A DNA stretch of 44,915 nt. Origin: Bacteroidetes bacterium HGW-Bacteroidetes-7 (GTDB taxonomy: Bacteria > Bacteroidota > Bacteroidia > Bacteroidales > UBA932). A program made the translations under genes and the position numbers. The DNA is taken from assembly GCA_002842465.1 (NCBI GenBank), contig PHDA01000021.1, forward strand, positions 1-44,915, written 5' to 3'. This document shows positions 42,397-44,915 of the stretch, piece after piece (the stretch's first letter is position 1; every line of letters starts with the position of its first letter). The notes beneath the pieces were generated by a model. The model worked only from the letters and a program-made list of their open reading frames with translations. It had not been told where the DNA came from and did not search any database.

Positions 42397-43665
42397 ATGG
42401 TAGGGGACGATTTTTTAAATATGAACGAAGAGGAGGAGTTCTCTGACCTTATCTCTGAGTGCGAAGATGCTTTTGAAAACGGTACTCTGGAGACAATGAG
42501 ATTTACAGAGGAGGAATTCGAATATCTTATCAACCATTTTATTGATGAGATAGATGATGATATTGTTTATATTCTTACAAAAATGGCATATAAACAACAC
42601 CCTTATTCTACTGATCTGATTATCAGGTATGCCGATGTCCTGATTGTAAACAGAGAACTGGACACAGCCCTTGATATTTTAAACAACCAGTTGGGTTTAG
42701 ACTCCGGTAACAGTGATATCCATTTTCTTCTGGGAAGAATCTACATTAAACTCGGTGATGACCAAAAGGCAACTGAATATATTCAGAGAGCACTTTCGCT
42801 CACTGCAATCGAAAAGACCGAAATGTTACTTACAGCATCTCAGGACTATATTGACATGGGTAAGTTTGACTTTGCCGTTAGTCTTCTGGAAGGGGCTCTA
42901 AAAAGTTCTCCCGATAACCTTGAAATCATAAATGACCTCGCTTTTTGCTACGAAAGAAAAGATAACCTGCCAAAAAGCCTTGAATTTTATGAAAAGTATC
43001 TGGATAAAGATCCATTTAACGATAACGTCTGGTTTAATGTAGGAACCATATATGCCAGAGATCTCAATCTAAATAAGGCAATCGAGGCATTTGATTATGC
43101 AATTGCTCTTAATTCATATAATTCATCCGTATTTTATAACAAAGCAATACTCCTTATTAACACAGGTAAATACGATGAGGGAATAGAGGTCTTTACTCAG
43201 TTTCTCACGATGGAACCTGATAATATTTTTGCATTAATTGGCATTGCAGATGCATATCTTGGAAAAGACAGACTGGATGATGCTATGAAGTTCTTCATGA
43301 TGGCTCTGGCCATCTCTGAAGAGAGCATAGATGCAAACACCGGCGTGGCATTTATTCATATGCTTAGGCACCAAGACCAAGCCGCACTGCCATATTTGAG
43401 AAAAGTAATTGGGCTGGAGGGTGCAGATTACCTGTTCCTGTTGGCAGAATTGCTCAAAACATACAAAAGAACCAAAGAGCCTGAATTTTTGGTTTACTAT
43501 CTTAACGCACTTTATCATACCCAGGAATCAGAGCTTTTCCTTGTCTACCTTGAACTTTTAGTAGCATATGGAGAAGTTTGGCTTGCAAGACTTTTCGAAC
43601 TTGTGCCTTCATTGAAAAAAGATGACAAAGTGACCGGACAAATAGCAAAAAGCAGAAAAAAGTAA
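42397..43665 (+). CDS. TPR-repeat protein
   Basis: A 422-residue, acidic protein made almost entirely of helical tetratricopeptide repeats, about eight to ten in number from residue 70 onward; clear units include the series A-x6-G-x6-A around YIQRALSLT, LPKSLEFYEKYLDKDPFNDNVW, NKAIEAFDYAIALNSYNSSVFYNKA and ALIGIADAYLGKDRLDDAMKFFMMAL. Such repeats mediate protein-protein contacts. There is no signal peptide, so it is probably cytosolic. The start may be 42397, directly after the upstream stop, or the ATG at 42421 (MNEEEEF). The DUF368 gene follows 7 bases later. Confidence 0.85.
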   Translation: MVGDDFLNMNEEEEFSDLISECEDAFENGTLETMRFTEEEFEYLINHFIDEIDDDIVYILTKMAYKQHPYSTDLIIRYADVLIVNRELDTALDILNNQLGLDSGNSDIHFLLGRIYIKLGDDQKATEYIQRALSLTAIEKTEMLLTASQDYIDMGKFDFAVSLLEGALKSSPDNLEIINDLAFCYERKDNLPKSLEFYEKYLDKDPFNDNVWFNVGTIYARDLNLNKAIEAFDYAIALNSYNSSVFYNKAILLINTGKYDEGIEVFTQFLTMEPDNIFALIGIADAYLGKDRLDDAMKFFMMALAISEESIDANTGVAFIHMLRHQDQAALPYLRKVIGLEGADYLFLLAELLKTYKRTKEPEFLVYYLNALYHTQESELFLVYLELLVAYGEVWLARLFELVPSLKKDDKVTGQIAKSRKK

Positions 43666-43672
43666 ATTAAGA

Positions 43673-44572
43673 ATGAGAAAATACCTTTTCACGGCAATCA
43701 AAGGGATTGCTATGGGCGCTGCAGATGTTATCCCCGGTGTATCGGGCGGCACTATTGCATTTATGACAGGAATTTACACCGAATTAATCTCTTCACTTAA
43801 ATCGATAGATCACAAATCAATTAAATGGCTTTTTAAGGGAGACATTGCCAGGTTTTGGAAAGAGATAAACGGTAATTTTCTTGTTGCAGTCTTCTCCGGA
43901 GTCCTAATAAGCATCTTCTCTCTTGCAAGACTGATGCAATATCTTTTGACAAACCATCCAATTCCCCTTTGGTCCTTCTTTTTGGGCCTTATAGCCGCAT
44001 CGGCAATATTCATACTAAGAGATATCAAAGAGTGGAAAACAGGGCACATTATTGCCCTCATAGCAGGTATAGCAGTTGCTGTCTGGATATCACTTGTCTC
44101 ACCAGCCGAAACCACCGATGCACGGTGGTTTATCTTCGTCAGCGGCATGGTAGCCATTTGTGCCATGATTCTTCCAGGAATATCAGGAAGCTTCATTCTG
44201 CTTCTGATGGGTAAGTACGCCTTTATGATGGCCGCAATAAAAGAGTTTAACATACCCGTAATGCTGGTATTTATTGCAGGAGCCGCAATAGGTCTTATAG
44301 CATTTTCCCATTTTCTCTCATGGCTCCTAAAAAAGTACTACGGCCAAACGATAGCCCTACTTGCAGGCTTTATGATAGGCTCACTTGTCAAAGTATGGCC
44401 ATGGAGTGCCGAATCACTCATCTATGAAGGCATCTTTCACCCCGTGCTCCCATCACAATACAAAACCATTACAGAGACCAACCCACAACTCATGTGGGCA
44501 CTACTATTCGTAGCAATAGGAATAGCAATAGTCTTTGCCATTGAAATTATTGCCAAATCTATTCGTAAATAA
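43673..44572 (+). CDS. DUF368 membrane protein, PopT-type polyprenyl-phosphate transporter
   Basis: A 299-residue membrane protein with about eight to nine helices. The family signature GAADVIPGVSGGTIAF occurs near residue 12-30 and a second, shorter copy (MILPGISGSFILLLMGKY) lies at about 163-181, showing the internal repeat of DUF368. Members of DUF368 (PopT) have been shown to return undecaprenyl phosphate from the outer to the inner face of the membrane, recycling the lipid carrier for peptidoglycan and O-antigen. That function is inferred here by family. It is the last gene of the operon with the DUF6913-like and TPR proteins. The tRNA-Arg gene starts 42 bases downstream on the same strand. 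Confidence 0.9.
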   Translation: MRKYLFTAIKGIAMGAADVIPGVSGGTIAFMTGIYTELISSLKSIDHKSIKWLFKGDIARFWKEINGNFLVAVFSGVLISIFSLARLMQYLLTNHPIPLWSFFLGLIAASAIFILRDIKEWKTGHIIALIAGIAVAVWISLVSPAETTDARWFIFVSGMVAICAMILPGISGSFILLLMGKYAFMMAAIKEFNIPVMLVFIAGAAIGLIAFSHFLSWLLKKYYGQTIALLAGFMIGSLVKVWPWSAESLIYEGIFHPVLPSQYKTITETNPQLMWALLFVAIGIAIVFAIEIIAKSIRK

Positions 44573-44583
44573 AAAAATAGTTA

Positions 44584-44591
44584 TATCTTTG
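44584..44591 (+). promoter_or_regulatory. -7 box of tRNA-Arg
   Basis: TATCTTTG followed by C matches TAnnTTTG, with a TTC at 44562-44564 (19 bases upstream) as a weak -33 element. The 5' leader to be removed by RNase P would be about 20 bases and contains the inverted repeat CTGTTT/AAACAG. Confidence 0.6.
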
Positions 44592-44614
44592 CACTCCTGT
44601 TTAAAACAGAACGG

Positions 44615-44688
44615 GGTTCGGTAGCTCAGTTGGATAGAGCAACAGCCTTCTAAGCTGTGGGTCTTGGGTTCGAATCCCAACCGAATCA
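44615..44688 (+). tRNA. tRNA-Arg (anticodon TCT)
   Basis: A complete cloverleaf: acceptor stem GGTTCGG pairing with CCGAATC (one G-U pair), D arm GCTC/GAGC, anticodon stem ACAGC/GCTGT with loop CTTCTAA giving anticodon TCT (reads AGA/AGG), and T arm TTGGG/CCCAA with loop TTCGAAT. The discriminator base is A and CCA is not encoded. The downstream sequence holds a terminator and phased repeats typical of an integration junction, so this gene may be the attachment site of a mobile element. Confidence 0.97.
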
Positions 44689-44723
44689 CTAAAAATGTCC
44701 AAAAAACCGGACAAAAGCCAGAC

Positions 44724-44760
44724 AAAACCTACAATATCAAGTGATTGTAGGTTTTTTTAT
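44724..44760 (+). terminator. Rho-independent terminator after tRNA-Arg
   Basis: A 12-bp perfect stem (arms 44724-44735 and 44744-44755) with an 8-base loop is followed by further T residues to about 44758. It lies 36 bases after the tRNA. Because the stem begins with AAAA it could also terminate transcription from the other strand. Confidence 0.85.
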
Positions 44761-44823
44761 TTTCAATTTGTCTGGTATATTAGTCAAAAAATGGTCATAT
44801 TTGGACACTTTTCCGTGACTAAA

Positions 44824-44859
44824 TCGTGACCTATTTTAAAAATACAAAACAGGTCACGA
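44824..44859. repeat. 9-bp inverted repeat in the post-tRNA region
   Basis: TCGTGACCT (44824-44832) and AGGTCACGA (44851-44859) are perfect inverted copies separated by 18 AT-rich bases. A third related half-site, CGTGAC, is at 44814-44819. It suits binding of a dimeric protein such as an integrase or regulator and has no T-run that would make it a terminator. Confidence 0.7.
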
Positions 44860-44915
44860 ATTGTCACCTTTTGTCTACCTTTTGTCGCGTTTTGTCTAGG
44901 GTGCATATATCTAAA

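Larger units (their letters stand above)
44689..44915. mobile_element. Putative end of an integrative element at tRNA-Arg (attachment region with integrase arm-type sites)
   Basis: No gene is seen in these 227 bases. They carry GACAAAA at 44710-44716 and 44721-44727 (11 bases apart) and TTTTGTC at 44869-44875, 44880-44886 and 44890-44896 (11 and 10 apart), plus TTTGTC at 44767-44772. CGTGAC occurs at 44814-44819 and 44825-44830 (11 apart). An inverted repeat TCGTGACCT/AGGTCACGA has arms 44824-44832 and 44851-44859, and TGTCC/GGACA arms are 44696-44700 and 44709-44713. Helically phased, oppositely directed repeats beside a tRNA are as expected for tyrosine-integrase arm and excisionase sites. 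The integrase is not in the window, so this is inference. Confidence 0.55.

Noticed and set aside
43810-44253. 147-codon minus-strand frame over the DUF368 gene
   Set aside because: A shadow of a membrane protein gene; the sense strand carries both DUF368 signatures.
44504-44725. 73-codon minus-strand frame across the tRNA gene
   Set aside because: It crosses tRNA-Arg and the end of the DUF368 gene; tRNA sequence gives frames like this by chance.
44869-44896. Three TTTTGTC repeats as a start of a CRISPR array
   Set aside because: The repeats are 7 bases with 3-4 base gaps. CRISPR repeats are over 20 bases with spacers of similar size. Phased protein-binding sites explain them better.

Overview
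The window is a 44.9 kb piece of chromosome from a member of the Bacteroidota, most likely order Bacteroidales. The evidence is AT-rich DNA, promoters of the Bacteroidota type (a -7 box TAnnTTTG, sometimes with a TTG/TTTG about 18-21 bases upstream), almost no Shine-Dalgarno sequences, outer-membrane receptors with carboxypeptidase-regulatory and large beta-barrel domains, and lineage genes such as DUF4492 next to cydA, a secreted bleomycin-hydrolase-like pair and a 30-residue bS22/COX24-like protein. Most of it is ordinary core genome with intact, tightly packed genes. I saw no CRISPR array, rRNA, transposase or clear pseudogene.

Layout. 1-336: 3' end of folD. 337-5403: two tandem paralogous outer-membrane beta-barrel receptors (minus), each behind an apparent ECF-sigma promoter. 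5593-7585: a YtrA-type GntR/ABC operon (minus) with a good promoter and a candidate operator at its start site. 7768-10221: an exported M28 aminopeptidase with PDZ domain, then an unclassified membrane protein. 10236-13266: cytochrome bd oxidase (cydA, cydB) with a small DUF4492 membrane protein upstream. 13371-15850: a DUF362 protein with a twin-arginine-like leader and a polyferredoxin with an internal twin arginine. 15847-16530: trmD, divergent from 16617-20984, an operon of DUF349 protein, yidC and yggS. 20986-25563: ung, lon and a POTRA/BamA-like protein (minus). 25708-27757: HU-like protein, the 30-residue bS22-like gene, a terminator-like hairpin and RNase E/G. 27754-31916: SAM methyltransferase, GT39 glycosyltransferase and MATE transporter (minus operon). 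32011-36290: phosphoglucomutase/phosphomannomutase and a GH3 enzyme with a degenerate beta-lactamase-like tail. 36265-41761 (minus): pssA, two secreted C1B peptidases, queE and an acyl-CoA synthetase. 41869-44572: a DUF6913-like protein, a TPR protein and a DUF368 (PopT-type) transporter. 44615-44688: tRNA-Arg(TCT).

The last 227 bases, after the tRNA, look different from the rest. They hold no gene but carry a strong terminator, TTTTGTC/GACAAAA motifs spaced 10-11 bases apart in both orientations, CGTGAC repeats 11 bases apart and a 9-bp inverted repeat. This is the picture expected at the edge of an integrative element inserted at a tRNA gene, with tyrosine-recombinase arm sites. Any integrase and cargo would lie beyond base 44915 and cannot be seen here.

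The strongest observations are this tRNA-Arg junction, the paired ECF-type promoters in front of the two receptors, the GH3 protein whose beta-lactamase-like domain lacks its catalytic motifs, and the internal twin-arginine segment of the polyferredoxin. I did not find a complete new defence or mobile system inside the window.
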